From Ctena decussata (taxonomy: Eukaryota > Mollusca > Bivalvia > Lucinida > Lucinidae), in NCBI GenBank assembly GCA_963989385.1, contig OZ022510.1:33981448-34045447 (forward strand): DNA of 64,000 nt, given 5' to 3'. The translations under genes and the position numbers were made by a program. Numbering within the stretch: the stretch's first letter is position 1; the number at the start of each line of letters is the position of its first letter. The notes beneath the pieces were generated by a model. That model did no database searches. It was given only the letters and a program-made list of their open reading frames with translations, and was not told where the DNA came from. Of the stretch, positions 1 to 12,219 are shown piece by piece.

Positions 1-175
1 GAAACCCACGGGTGTAGCCCCTCAAATATTTCAAAATTATCATGTCTGTTGGCAGTTAGTACTGAATCTTGTCCGGCTGACAAAATATTTCAGTTTGCAA
101 ATACGGCGGTGCATGTTGAAATTTTGTCAATTTGACAAAATTTCAATACGCACCTGCGTATTTGCGTAAATGGGG
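1..175. mobile_element. Decayed foldback (MITE-like) element, GGGCGTAGC family
   Basis: A worn terminus (gggtgtagcccct, about 10-22) and an inner dyad around 120-150 (aaattttgtcaatttgaca and its complement, then cgcacctgcgtatttgcg) match a better preserved copy at 25810-26022. The same words occur in both copies (tctgttggcagtta here, taactgccaacagac there), in opposite order. No open frame. The left edge may be cut by the window. Confidence 0.5.
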
Positions 176-1233
176 AGGGTGCGGGTTATAACCAGCATGT
201 CCCAATATTTACTACTTAAAAGATGTTCAGCTTCAATATATCTAGCCATTGGAAACTCAGCTTATCTCATCTCCAAAATACAATGAAAGCATATTTTGCT
301 TTGCTCTTACACATTAATGTCTTAGTAAGCATCTGCCAAAATGTGAGGACAGCTGAATTAGAATGATTTTAATTAATGGCGTAGGCTCTTACCAAACTCT
401 GAGTACAATCATTCTGATTTAGGCTTTATAGTTTGTATGTATCATGATGGATGAATTCGAAGACAAGCTTTTCACAGCTGCGATACCGAAACGTACGACT
501 TTAACCCATTAAAGCCCAGTAGACTCTTCTATCTGTATTTATTGGATGAGTCCATTTGTCATTCAAGGGGTGTCAGGTTTAGTTTATTTTTAGAATTTTT
601 GTTTAATTTTGAGGAGAAATGCCCAATTGTCTAATGCAAAAAGTATAGACCCTGATCCGACGCATCGTTTTGCTGTCTCGGATCTGGGTCTGCACTGTTT
701 GCCTATGTCCCATTTTACAGAAATAATTATGTCTTCCAATGCTACATGTAAACTTATGATTATTACAGGTGAAATTAGGCTGTTTTTTACTAGCTTTATG
801 GAAAGAAACTTTATATTATTAAGCTAAACTGAATGAAAACACATGTATTATCTTTACATTATGATCTAACCTACAGTGTATTTCTGCTGTTATCATGACG
901 GTGCCAAAATTCTACCGTAAACTCTTTTAAATAATTGGACACAAATTTCTCAGCAAACTGCTTACTGTCAATTTTGCAGCTGAAAGAACAGTCTGACCAG
1001 TTTGTTATTCAGGCCACATTTTTATTGGGTACAATCCATCGAAAGCAAAAAAGATAGACTTGAAAAACAAGTAGAATTTATAAAAATGAAAAGTCAAGGT
1101 TACAATGCCCAAATATAAATAGACATTCGGTTAGTATGGCGTTTATTTCGGAACACATTATCTTTTTGGCATCACAGTCTGGAAGTAAGGAGGACACATA
1201 GGACAATCGTGTTACGTAACCGCATATAAGACA
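176..1233. other. No gene recognised; one decayed hairpin
   Basis: No coding signal was found. Positions 643-712 (tagaccctgatccgac ... gtctgcactgtttgcc) resemble the hairpin words seen complete at 25540-25612 and 42075-42155, so this is probably a repeat relic. The bases just before 1234 include catataag, a weak TATA-like word too close to the ATG to be judged a promoter. Confidence 0.35.
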
Positions 1234-1393
1234 ATGGAAACATCGAAATGGTACTTTGTGCCTTGTTTGGTGCTAACATTCGTTTTGCATGGAAGGTAAC
1301 ATGAAGTTTAAATTGACTCATACAATTCTGCCGTGTTCAAAAGTAATTTTATTGTAGTTAGTCATTCGAAGCAGTGTAAAATAACGCATTTTT

Positions 1394-1542
1394 CCAGCGG
1401 GCACACAACTTCGAAAAAATGTCTTATCGACGTCGATGCAACGTCACGTTGAAACAACGTCTTATCGACGTCGATGCAACGTCAGAACGTGACGTTGCAT
1501 CGACGTCGATAAGACGTTGTTTCGACGTTGTATGCATACTGC
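1394..1542. repeat. Palindromic ACGT-core short element, GGCACACAAC type
   Basis: Begins ccagcgggcacacaac and contains repeated units of gacgtcgatgcaacgtc in both orientations (1430-1520), ending with acgttgtatgcatac. The whole folds on itself. Related copies lie at 17168, 24794, 38970, 47428, 49530, 51980, 54139, 58735 and 61823. Confidence 0.6.
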
Positions 1543-1654
1543 ATTGTTTTTTTTACTATACACTGAACTCAGTCTCCAACAAAATGTCATGACATTTAGA
1601 ATACCAATTTGGTCTCATTTAACTATTTTTCTTTGCTTTATCATCCAAACTTGT

Positions 1655-1712
1655 AGGACGCCCCGGCACTGAAAGTTACCCAGCACCATCGCCCGACCTG
1701 GAGTGAGGGCAA
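1655..1712 (-). mobile_element. Fragment of tRNA-derived SINE (family C)
   Basis: The stretch aggacgccccggcactgaaagttacccagcaccatcg matches the body of the SINE at 32849-33080 and of the interrupted copy at 16645-16798. Head and tail are missing. Confidence 0.6.
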
Positions 1713-1742
1713 ATTGTAGCTAAAGCCATTCACTTTAACCTA

Positions 1743-1860
1743 CTTCAGAGGAAGCAATTCTGCCATTTTATATTGCCTCCCTTCGAAATAGGTGTCAACT
1801 CTTAAGGGAAAGAATTAGCTTCCCTAAGAGCAAACTGGATGTCATAAAAGTCGTTTCTCT
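1743..1860. mobile_element. Half of foldback element with AATTTGCTC hairpin family
   Basis: gaggaagcaattctgccatttta, then gtcaactcttaagggaaagaatt and ccctaagagcaaa match one half of the fuller copies at 39825-40060 and 40915-41140. This copy is truncated. Confidence 0.45.
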
Positions 1861-2579
1861 TTGTAAAACTGGCAGGAAACCTAGAGGTATACCTATTGAC
1901 GTTTACATGTCCCAGTAGTTTAGGTAACGACGGTTGAAACTTTGATACATGCCATTAAAATGTAAAATGAATTATATATGGAATTAGAATGAAACAAGTG
2001 AAAGCAAAATGCTTACAATATAGAATTACTTTCCAAAACTTTTCAGTCATGGAATCAAATGCTATGACTGCATAGGTGGACCCTAAGAAGAAAATAATTT
2101 CACAGATAATTTTATTTTCAACCTAATATGTGCAGTAAAACTGTGCCCAGTATAATTCTGGAGTTTCTAAAGTTGACAAATGCATGTCTGACGGCTAATA
2201 TTTGCTTGAAACCAAACTGCAAGAGAAATCAAGGAACACTGCTTTGAGCCATATGTTGAACATTATGCATTGATTACGTCATTGGAATATCAAATGACTC
2301 CATATAATATCTGTTTAGCTTATTTCAACACTTTTGGTTTGCCTATTTTTAAGGTAAGTCCCCATGTCATTTTTTCCTGGTTTCGCATGCGATAGCTCGG
2401 TTCAGCATTTGACTTCTTTCAAACTTCACAATTTCTTTGGCTTAAACGAAGCTATAAACGTCTCAAGCTATACATGGATCACTATTAAATTAGTTATGCC
2501 AATACTGTTTTTTCTTATTTGTCTTCTGATAAAAATAACCCTCGAAAACACTCATATGTCCTGCTTCAGTATCATAATA

Positions 2580-2826
2580 ATATTTAAGTGTTTAATGCTA
2601 CGCGTTGTAGTTTTCGACATCACCTCGAGCAATGACTTTTTGACTTTGTTGGAGGCAATATAGCAAAATTACGGTGCACCTTGTCCTCTTTCGTAGCAAA
2701 CGACTATTTAAGTTTTTAATGCTACTCGCTGTAGTTTTCGGCAACACCTCGAGCAATGACTTTTTGACTTTGCTCGAGGCAATATGGAAAATACGGCGTG
2801 CATCGAAAAGGTTCTTATATAATCGC
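2580..2826 (+). repeat. Two tandem copies of a ~123-bp unit
   Basis: 2580-2700 and 2703-2826 share tttaatgctac, gttgtagttttcg, acctcgagcaatgact and ggcaatat with scattered changes. cctcgagcaa and ttgctcgagg make a dyad in the second unit. Open frames run across both copies in both directions but show no recognisable domain. Confidence 0.6.
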
Positions 2827-4361
2827 TTGCTACAAAAGCCAGGAGGTATCCGCACTTCACCGCACGAAATTTCATTGATTATTAACATCGAAGGTAATGT
2901 TTCAAACTGATCTCCGCTGAAATATGTTGAAAACTAATTTGACTATTTTTCAGTAGTCAGTTTGCAGTTTTCGTGGTCTATAGATGGGTCACGGGTAAGA
3001 TTTTTGAGTCTTGCACAGGAATTTTGGCTCTGTGAATGCATTTGTAGGCTTTCCTTAAAATCTTAGTAATGCGATAAGGCGTGCCCATATCATACACACT
3101 TTCAAATGATATATTTATAAAACTTAATGCTTTCATTACTGTATGTGTATTTAAATTCTCGTAATGACGTTAAACCACATACCCCAGCGGAACGTATCCA
3201 TAGCCTCAGTAACTGGGAACCGTTCATCCGTCCAGCTTTCGTTACTACATCTTTACCGAATCTAAAATACTGATAGTCAATTTGAAACTTAGGAGAAAGT
3301 CTAATTGAGATTAACCCTTAACCCCACGATCGCGCGAACTGTCAGTTTTAAGGGGTAGCCTGTCAGGAACCCCCACTTTTTGAGGCTGTCATATGCAGAA
3401 GGGAATCTGTTTTATTACCAGAGCAAGGTTTTGCCCACATCACTGGTTTGTAGTTTGCAAACACTGAAAATACGTTAAAATTTTAAGAATTTTTTTTCAA
3501 TACATCTTTTAAAGTGGCACCATTACCCAGTTGATCCGATTTTCTGGAAAGTAGACCTCATTCATCTAAACTTTTCTGTTGATAAATGTTCAGCTACAAC
3601 GCCGGGTCTCAGACAAGCAGTCACTTTCCATTTCTAAAGCATATACCTGGGGCTGATATCTTGTATTCTTTTTTAAACGTCTTGGTCGGTTTCCGGTTGA
3701 TTGTGTTAGGTCGGAGCATGGACGTCGATGGACCTTGGTAACTTCCAGAACGGCAGCACACACCTTGTTGCAGCTGAGTGAATATATCAGTCAAATCGAA
3801 CAGAGTTTGTGGCTTCTGAGGTATGGGTTCCCGTATGTTTAGGGTCCCATGAATAACTTATGTGGCAGGTAAAGGGTTAATATAGATATACTGAGACCAA
3901 GACCATCTTACTTGACCAAAATTATCTGGCATATGTTTAGAAGTATTTAAACGTGCTTTTAAATTCAAGCGCACAATCCCTTTTGAGCAGAATATAATTG
4001 TCTCCATGTCATTTTCAATACTATTGACCTCGTGGTTTTCAAATTGACCGCCGATAAATATTCGTTGAGGGCGAAGTAACAAAAGCATGCATTTTCTTGA
4101 AAGTGAATTGTCAACGCGGTTATATAAGTTAAGTGTCTTGCTGCATCGATAAGATTTCACAGAAAATCTGCAAATGCACGCACAGGGCCGATTTATCTGC
4201 AGGACTATTTCCTTCTTTCGGTACTGAACTTGGAGGATAAATGTAATATACCAAACACCACTTAAAACTGTTCATATCACTTGGTCTCAACATACAATTG
4301 TAAACAAATGATAGCATGACATTCTCCAATTTTTTGCAATACCTTTTCTTGAGAGAAAAAT
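2827..4361. other. No gene recognised; possible TTAACCCTT inverted termini
   Basis: attaacccttaacc at 3311-3325 and its approximate complement ggtaaagggttaat at 3869-3882 could be the ends of a ~570-bp element, but nothing else supports it. Open frames of 66-100 codons in this stretch show no domain or exon signals. Confidence 0.3.
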
Positions 4362-4425
4362 CTGATATGACTGAAATACTGCTGAAAAACGTAAAATCGC
4401 AAGTCGTCCATCCGCCAGTTACATT
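4362..4425 (+). mobile_element. 3' tail of tRNA-derived SINE (family A)
   Basis: atatgactgaaatactgctg followed by aaatcgcaagtcgtccatcc matches the 3' end of the SINE at 17923-18108. The tRNA-like head is absent, so this is a 5'-truncated insertion. Confidence 0.65.
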
Positions 4426-6173
4426 TTAGGCCCTTATAAACTTTTAAGAGTGGCTAGTCTCATAAACGATTTTATTCAAATGGTTGTCGTAAGAAAAACA
4501 TGTCTTCCTGGCTACATTACCAGGTCAGACAAAATTATTAGATTATCTGCCAGAGAAGATCCTTAGAGTTGTAGGTTTAATGATATAACAGCTTTTCAGT
4601 GCTAAACGAGCAGACCAAACTGTGTGAAGTCCAAGGTTGACCGATGTTTTCGTGGTTCATATATAAGCCAGGCTGCCTCGCAGCTAAATCAGGCACCCAA
4701 GCTCATTTGATATTCCATACATTCCAATGCTCAACCGAATATTCTCATGCGCAACCACAAAATTTTTGACAGGAACCTCCCATTCAATTGCAAAAAATCA
4801 AAATTTTGTGAAATCGTCTTAATTATTCAAATGTAATCTTAAACATTTTAATTCAGCATGCATTTAAAACCATTGAAACAGTAAACACCAAGTACTTTAG
4901 GGAATGGGATAAACTTTGTTCTGCTTTTTTTTTAAACATAATCTCCAACTGCATAGACCCTACAAGTCCCAGCTGACATCTAACAAATGTTAAAAAAATC
5001 CAGCATAAAATTTATGTCATAAAACAGACTAAAATAAGCAGATTGATGTTGACATATTTCCTTCTATGTTTAATGATTAAATGCTGAACCAAAACATTTC
5101 GCCCCTTTCAACAATGATTTCAGAACAATGCTTGATACCTGGTCACTGAAACATCGTTGTTGATGACAGATATTAATTATTACATTGATATGCAATGATG
5201 AATTCGGATGCTTTTTGCTCGTTTTTGAGATCGAGCAGAAAATGTTGTTTTTGTCTGACCTTGAACGTGTTGAACAGACATTTCGGAGGAGGGAACAAAT
5301 ATCAAGAAAACCGCGGAACCAATTATAGAATTATTTGATGTGTTGAAGGAGCAATGTTTAAGGAACAAAATAGCATTCTTAGATTTTGGATATCTCTCCT
5401 ATCATTCTGAAAAAACATTCTAACATCTGACTGAGAATGTATTGTTTACCTTTTTCGGTTCCTCTTCTACGTCACCGGAAAGCGATCTAACGGATTCCTT
5501 TGCTTAACCGCCGGTTCCGCATGAGACTGATTGTCAGGCGTGCTCATAGACCAAATTTCTTCTCCAAAATCACACAGGTGATTAACCTTGATAATTATGA
5601 AGCCTCCTAAAGGCGGAGTTTCAGTCTATGTTAATTTTACATAGGAATCTGCCCACGCTTAGATTTCTTTTATTCTATGTATATGTGTTGCTTAAGGACT
5701 AATAGTCATGCTTATGGATTATTTGCCTCAGTTCGCACACTCAGCATAGCACAAGATTGACTTAAGTATCTTATACCCTGAACGTAAGGGTTCCCTTAAA
5801 AACCCGTTCCTAGAACTATCAAATTTTCAGATTTTGCAATTTCATTTATAAACTTAAATCAGTGAATTGATGTGAAACATTTTACAAATGCGTATATTTA
5901 CGTTTCAAGAAACGGGTTATGTATAAAATATCTTTTGTTTGGTATAACCCCTCAAAATCAGCAAAAAAACACATCTATATCAAAAATTAATTATCAGTTA
6001 AAGTATGATCAAGATTTTATATTAACCATAAATCATGCTGTATACCTCTAATATGTGTATGAGAAAATGAAAGATATTCTGAGCCCGGTAAACTGTACTT
6101 CAGGGCTGCAGAATATGGGCTGTCAGGCACCCCAATACATTAGAAAAGTATTATCTTGTTGAACTGCATTTTT
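4426..6173. other. No gene or clear repeat recognised
   Basis: AT-rich sequence with only short, unconvincing open frames; the longest (62 codons, minus strand, 5180-5368) has no recognisable motif. Confidence 0.4.
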
Positions 6174-9100
6174 ATGCCCCCAATTTCGGAGAAATTGTGG
6201 GGGCATATTGGTTTGGGCCTGTCCGTCTGTCTGTCTGTCCTCTATCTATAACTCAAGAACCGTAAGAGCTAGGAGCTTGAAACTTTATACACATGATCAG
6301 TATGAAAAATAAGCGAACACGTGTTTTTTCTTTTTTCGGCGGGTCACATACTTCAAGAGTTATGCCCCTTTTTCGACTAAGCCTGTGGAACCTTGTGAAC
6401 AAAATATCTCAAGAACCCCTGATGCTAGGATCATGAGGTTTTGCAGGATGAGAATGCCCAAGGTGTAGATGACCTGATTAACTTTTGAAACAAATTCGTG
6501 AATTTTTGACCGAGTTATGCCCCTTTTTCGACTTAGTGCATTGTAAGCCTATGGAACCTTGTGAACAAAATATCACAAGAACCCCTGAAGCCAGGAGCAC
6601 GATTTTTTGCAGGAGGATACTGCCTGTGGTATAGATGACCTGATTAACTTTTGAAAAAAAATCATGAACTTTTGATCGAGTTATTCCCCTTTTTCGACTT
6701 AGTGCATTGAGGCCTATGGTACAAAGGTACCCTTACATATAGTCAAGAACAATAAGAGCTAGGAACTTGAAACTTTATACACATGATCAGCATGGAAAAT
6801 AAGCAGACCCGTTTTTTTTTTATTTTTCCGCCGGCAATGTTTTTCCAGAGTTATGCCCCTTTTTCGACTTAGCCTGTGGAACCTTGTGAACAAAATATCT
6901 CAAGAACCCCTGATGCTAGGATCATGAGGCTTTGCAAGATGAGAATGCCCAAGGTGTAGATGATCTGATTAACTTTTGAAACAAATTCGTGAATTTTTGA
7001 CCGAGTTATGCCCCTTTTTCGACTTAGTGCATTGTAAGCCTATGGAACCTTGTGAACAAAATATCTCAAGAACCCCTGAAGCTAGGAGCATGATTTTTTG
7101 CAGAAAGATACTGCCTGTGGTGTAGATGACCTGATTAACTTTTGAAAAAAATTCGTGAATTTTTGATCGAGTTATTCCCCTTTTTCGACTTAGTGCATTG
7201 AGGCCTATGGTACAAAGGTACCCTTACATATAGTCAAGAACAATAAGAGTTAGGAACTTGAAACTTTATACACATGATCAGTATGGAAAACAAGCAGACC
7301 CGTATTTTTTTATTTTTCTGCCGGCAATGTATTTCCAGAGTTATGCCCCTTTTTCGACTTAGCCTGTGGAACCTTGTGAACAAAATATCTCAAGAACCCC
7401 TGATGCTAGGATCATGAGGCTTTGCAAGATGAGAGTGCCCAAGGTGTAGATGACCTGATTAACTTTTGAAAAAAAATCGTGAATTTTTGATCCAGTTATT
7501 CCCCTTTTTCGACTTAGTGCATTGAGGCCTATGGTACAAAGGTACTCTTACATATAGTCAAGAACAATAAGAGCTAGGAACTTGAAACTTTATACACATG
7601 ATCAGTATGGAAAATAAGCAGACCCGTTTTTTTTTTTATTTTTCCGCCGGCAATGTATTTCCAGAGTTATGCCCCTTTTTCGACTTAGCCTGTGAAACCT
7701 TGTGAACAAAATATCTCAAGAACCCCTGATGCTAGGATCATGAGGCTTTGCGAGATGAGAGTGCCCAAGGTGTAGATGATCTGATTAACTTTTGAAACAA
7801 ATTCGTGAATTTTGACCGAGTTACCCCCCTTTTTCGACTTAGTGCATTGTAAGCCTATGGAACCTTGTAAACAAAATATCTCAAGAACCCTGAAGCTAGG
7901 AGCATGATTTTTTGCAGGAAGATACTGCCTGTGGTGTAGATGACCTGATTATCTTTTGAAAAAAATTCGTGAATTTTTGATCGAGGTATTCCCCTTTTTC
8001 GACTTAGTGCATTGAGGCCTATGGTACAAAGGTACCCTTACATATAGTCAAGAACAATAAGAGCTAGGAACTTGAAACTTTATACACATGATCAGTATGG
8101 AAAATAAGCAGACCCGTATTTTTTTATTTTTCCGCCGGCGATGTATTTCCAGAGTTATGCCCCTTTTTCGACTTAGCCTGTGGAACCTTGTGAACAAAAT
8201 ATCTCAAGAACCCCTGATGCTAGGATCATGAGGTTTTGCAGGATGAGAATGCCCAAGGTGTAGATGACCTGATTAACTTTTGAAACAAATTCGTGAATTT
8301 TGACCGAGTTATGCCCCTTTTTCCACTTAGTGTATTGTAAGCCTATGGAACCTTGTGAAAAAAATATCTAAAGAACCCCTGATGTTAGGAGCATCATTTT
8401 TTGCAGGAAGATACTGCTTGTGGTGTAGATGACCTGATTAACTTTTGAAAAGAAATCATCCATTTTTGATTGATTTATGCCCCTTTTTCCACTTAGTGCA
8501 TTGTAAGCCTATGGAACCTTGTGAAAAAAATATCTCAAGAACCCCTGATGTTAGGAGCATGATTTTTTGCAGGAAGATACTGCTTGTGGTGTAGATGACC
8601 TGATTAACTTTTGAAAAGAAATCATCCATTTTTGATTGATTTATGCCCCTTTTTCGACTTAGTGCATTGTAAGCCTATGGAACCTTGTGAACAAAATATC
8701 TCAAGAACCCCTCATGCTAGGAGCATGATTTTATGCAGGAAGATACTGCCTGTGGTGTAGATGACCTGATTAACTTTTGAAAATAATTTGTAAATTTTGG
8801 ATTGAGTTATGCCCCTTTTTCAACTTAGTGCATTATTTGCCTATGGAAGCTTGTGAACAAAATATCTGGAGAACCCCTGATGCTAGGATCATGATTTTTG
8901 CAGGTTGTTATTGCCCAAGGTGTAGATGACCTGATTAACTTTCGAAAACAATTTGTAAATTTTTGAATGAGTTAAGCCCCATTTTCGACTTAGTGCATTG
9001 TAAGCCTATGGTACAAAGGTACAAGCATTATTGGATGAACCTTCTCCAGAAACAAGCATATAGTTGGGGGCATAGTGTTTCATAAACACATTTTCTAGTT
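6174..9100 (+). repeat. Element with core of ~17 tandem ~165-bp monomers in a ~490-bp higher-order pattern
   Basis: The left end is a short hairpin, tatgcccccaatttcg / gaaattgtgggggcata (6174-6206), followed by a gtctgtctgtctgtcc run. The core repeats the words tatgcccctttttcgactta, aacaaaatatctcaagaacc and gatgacctgattaactttt about every 156-171 bp. The word catatagtcaagaacaat recurs near 6736, 7227, 7551 and 8041, so the usual larger period is ~490 bp (three monomers), with one deletion to ~325. The right end is gggggcatagtgtttcataa followed by acacattttctagt (9064-9100). No open reading frame of note. It looks like a non-autonomous mobile element with a satellite-like core. Confidence 0.8.
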
Positions 9101-11049
9101 TGTTTCTAGATTCCCCATATGTAAGTTACACGAAAGTGAACTAGACCATCTCTGTATTATCCCAGTTCAGATTAAAAAGCATATCAATGAAAATATCGCC
9201 TTGTCCAAACCCTTTAAACACCAGAAACTTTTCAGATAAAATCTTTTAGTGGGTTTTTGTTCTTTTTTTTTCTTTCCGAATAACAACCCTGTAATTATGT
9301 TACCTAAATTATATGGAGCCCAGGAAAACTATTTTAGAGCCCTAACAGGTTTTACTGACACCTTCCAGGCACTGGTTTCCTCATGGATTATTGTTATAAC
9401 TCAGCTTTAGTTCTATTTGATCAAATTAAGATTCTTATCATCACCCATTGTCTTACACCTGTACAATGTACGGATACATATGGATTAACAGTACCGAAAC
9501 AGACACTTCCACAGGGGTCGCACATTTCATTACTAGTCATGTACAGACTCAATTAAATTGAGTCTGCTATTTTCTATTCTTTGGTGTGTTCCTTGCTTCC
9601 AATGGATCTAACTATTCAGAACATATTCCGATGATACTGATGATAGTCAAGAAGTGAGTAAATTGTCAGTCTATAATAAGTTGCATCTTTTCACAATATG
9701 GTGCTGTTTCTCAACCTAAGTGATCTGTTTGCTGTCAATAATATGTTGATGATGGGTTGGGTAGTCTTCCCAAGCTTGCTTAGTGTCAGCTTATCTTCCG
9801 TCATAAATTGTTGTGCCCAGATGATTTGGATGATTCGCCTCTTTCCTTGTTTTTCCTTTTGATTCTTTAGGGCACAAACACTTGATGCAGTCAGATGTTG
9901 GAGTCTTGCCTTACTCCTTTTCAATGTACAGGTACTAGCCAATTATTTAAACAAATTAGATAAAGGGCATTAACACCTGATGCAGTCAATATTTGAAATA
10001 AAAATTAATGGATCACCCTGCCTGTGATCTTGGCAAAGTAAAGATCCAAACCAACACACTAGCCCTTGATTCAGGCAGCAGTTAGAAAGAAAAGACTTAC
10101 ATCTAGAGACATCGACAGATACAAACCTAAAGTTATCTTCAAAGCAAAAAAAAAAACTCAGGGCACTGATGCATGAAAAAATAGCTTAACATTGAAATTA
10201 ATTTCCCAAGTCATCGTTTATTTATTGTTCTGTACAGATCATAGAAAATATGTTGGCTGTTTATGGCGATTACTCTTGTTTGCGGAAGTGTGTATGGGGA
10301 GACGGAGGGCGCGGCATTTGGGGGATTATCCTTGGATTTCAAATCTTAGCCAGTGAAGAAAATAAGTGCATACAGAATTGGTTATTAATGTAGGACCTCA
10401 TTTATAATTAATGTCACAGATAAACAAGTGTTGCAGTGAAAGATTCCACCTCTACAATGAAACTGACATTCTCCAAAAACCTGACCTATCCCCAAATTTC
10501 AGTTTCAAAAACTATTTCACCGGTTTCAAAGTCTTTTAAAACTTTTCCCAAAAAGAGGGGATATATTTACCCTAAGTTTGAATAAAAATCATAGCTTGAC
10601 AAATACAGTAACAGATCTAAACATTAAAATTACTTTTCATGTTTGACTATTTATAGTCTGTTTTTTATATATTTTTCAACTTTGGTTGAGCATAAAAAAA
10701 TATTTCTATAAGTCAACATATAAATTTATGGTATCAAAATAATTCTCAGGGTATCTGCAATTCATTTCAGTAGGCAACGAATGCATTCAAATTTTACTAT
10801 TAATTTGACAGGTTCTAACTTAGCCCTACCCATCATGTCTGATAAGGGTTTCTGCAAGGTGCAACCATAAGCCCTGCAGTTCTTGAAATAAATTGATAAA
10901 CCCATTTTATTAATTGATTTACCCCAGGTAATCAAAATAATAAGTATGAAGAAAATCTAAGCGTGGGCCATTTTGAAACACCCCCTTTGAATTGAACAAG
11001 CTCATATATGGCAAAAATCTTAAAAAGTCTTTTTTTAATCAGAATCAGG
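9101..11049. other. No gene recognised
   Basis: AT-rich. The open frame on the minus strand at 9691-9942 (83 codons, basic, no start context) has no motif that I can defend. No clear repeat termini were seen. Confidence 0.35.
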
Positions 11050-11244
11050 AGATGGATGGATGACTTGCGATTTTAAGTCCTTTTTAACAGTATTTCAGTC
11101 ATATCAGGACGATGGGTGGGTGTAATGATAGGCCGTGCGCAATGGAACTCTGTTTACGATTGACAAGATTCAGCGGGGCTCGGATCCGATACCGCTAGAT
11201 CAGCAGGCTAGCGCTTAACCTACTGATCTAGCGGGGCTCCTCCA
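11050..11244 (-). mobile_element. tRNA-derived SINE (family A), minus strand
   Basis: Reading the minus strand, the element starts ggagccccgctagatcag, has a tRNA-like head in which the usual second promoter box is degenerate (11180-11200), and ends with the family tail words cctgatatgactgaaatact and gcaagtcatccatcc. Same layout as 17923-18108 and 19294-19486. Confidence 0.75.
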
Positions 11245-11279
11245 GAACCAGGAGACCAATGGCCTCTAAACATGATATA

Positions 11280-12165
11280 TAGCACTGGGTACTCAGGAAT
11301 TATTAAAGTGTTTCAACTGGTGTCCCAGGACTGACCACGACTTTTGTGGCAAGGTCAAATTTGCTTCCTAGTGTTTTATATGAGAAGGTTTTTTGACATT
11401 GTTGAAGACATTGGTATCAAAAATGTATATAAATGTACGGTCAATTAAATAAGTAGAAGAAAATTTTAAATACCAGAGGTCAAGGTCATTCTTTGACCTT
11501 TGATCCAGGTTACTCATAGTCCAGAATCTCAGTCATCTTCTCCAAATCCACTGGGCTGATTGGAACATTCTCTTTTAACCGAAAGGTCAGTAGCCATGAA
11601 ACTTTGTCTCATCAGGTTCATAATTAATATCCACTTCGTGCAAATGATGACCCTAGACTACCTTTGACCTTTTCACGACAAGGTCAAATATACTTTCTTG
11701 TACTTTTATATGAGAAAATGCAATAATATTAGATTTCTTGGAAATTGTTGGATACGATTGTATATACAGTCAATCAAATGAGTACCCGAGAGTTTTGTGT
11801 ACCAGAGGCCAAGGCCATTCTTTGTCCTTTGACAAAGGTCATTCGTATTTCAACAACTTCAGACATCTTCTTGTCTCAGGCCACTCAACCGAAAATTTCA
11901 CATGAAGCCTCCACGAGTCAGGGAAATGAAAGTTAATTTGAATGGCTGTGGATGCATAACCATGATGACCGTCATGCCAGTGTATGGTAAAAATCTTAAG
12001 AACTCTTCCTCACAAGAACCAAATAGCCGATGACATTGTAGCTTGGCCCCTATAACATTTTGGACTCATATACTAATCGGTTAGTTCAAAGATGATCCAA
12101 CCTTTGACTCAGGTGAGCGATTCAGGGCCTCGTGGTCATCTTGATTTATCAGGCCATTTTGAATC
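11280..12165. repeat. Degenerate repeat unit, 'aaggtcaaa ... caggtgagcgat' family
   Basis: Contains two rounds of a ~390-bp motif: atatagcactgggtactcag, gacaaggtcaaat, ttatatgagaa, caaggtcattctttgacctt (11280-11520 and 11640-11840), ending in gactcaggtgagcgattcag (12108-12127). The same words occur at 26480-27400 and the ending recurs near 48640. The 63-codon frame at 11745 falls in this repeat and is not a gene. Confidence 0.6.
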
Positions 12166-12219
12166 AATATTATATGGTTGGTACTAAACTTTGATGAAGC
12201 ACAAAAACAATTAGCCTGC

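Larger units (their letters stand above)
1234..2086 (+). pseudogene. Broken paralogue of the Ly6/uPAR (Quiver-like) gene: exon 1 and start of exon 2
   Basis: Exon 1 (1234-1295) starts ATGG, encodes METSK followed by a hydrophobic run (WYFVPCLVLTFVL) and ends AG|gtaac in phase 2. It is 62 nt long, exactly as in the intact gene at 25250. After a 751-base intron, tttcag (2041-2046) precedes 2047-2086, which continues in the same phase as S-H-G-I-K-C-Y-D-C-I-G-G-P and then hits TAA (2084-2086). The intact gene reads S-H-A-M-K-C-Y-V-C-G-G at the same place. The rest of the three-finger domain, including a Cys-rich last exon, was not found downstream. A donor inside the exon (catag|gtggac, 2075) could in principle avoid the stop, but no fitting next exon was seen. 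I infer a partial gene duplication that decayed; a real gene with a short extra exon is less likely. Confidence 0.6.

Noticed and set aside
2047..2074. A working 28-nt second exon of the left Ly6 gene using the donor at 2075
   Set aside because: gtggac is a weak donor, the intact paralogue has no intron there, and no downstream exon with the CxDPF pattern and the right phase was found.
9691..9942. Possible transposase remnant on the minus strand
   Set aside because: A basic stretch (KQGKRRIIQIIWAQQF) loosely recalls the start of Harbinger-type nucleases, but no catalytic residue or second motif is present.
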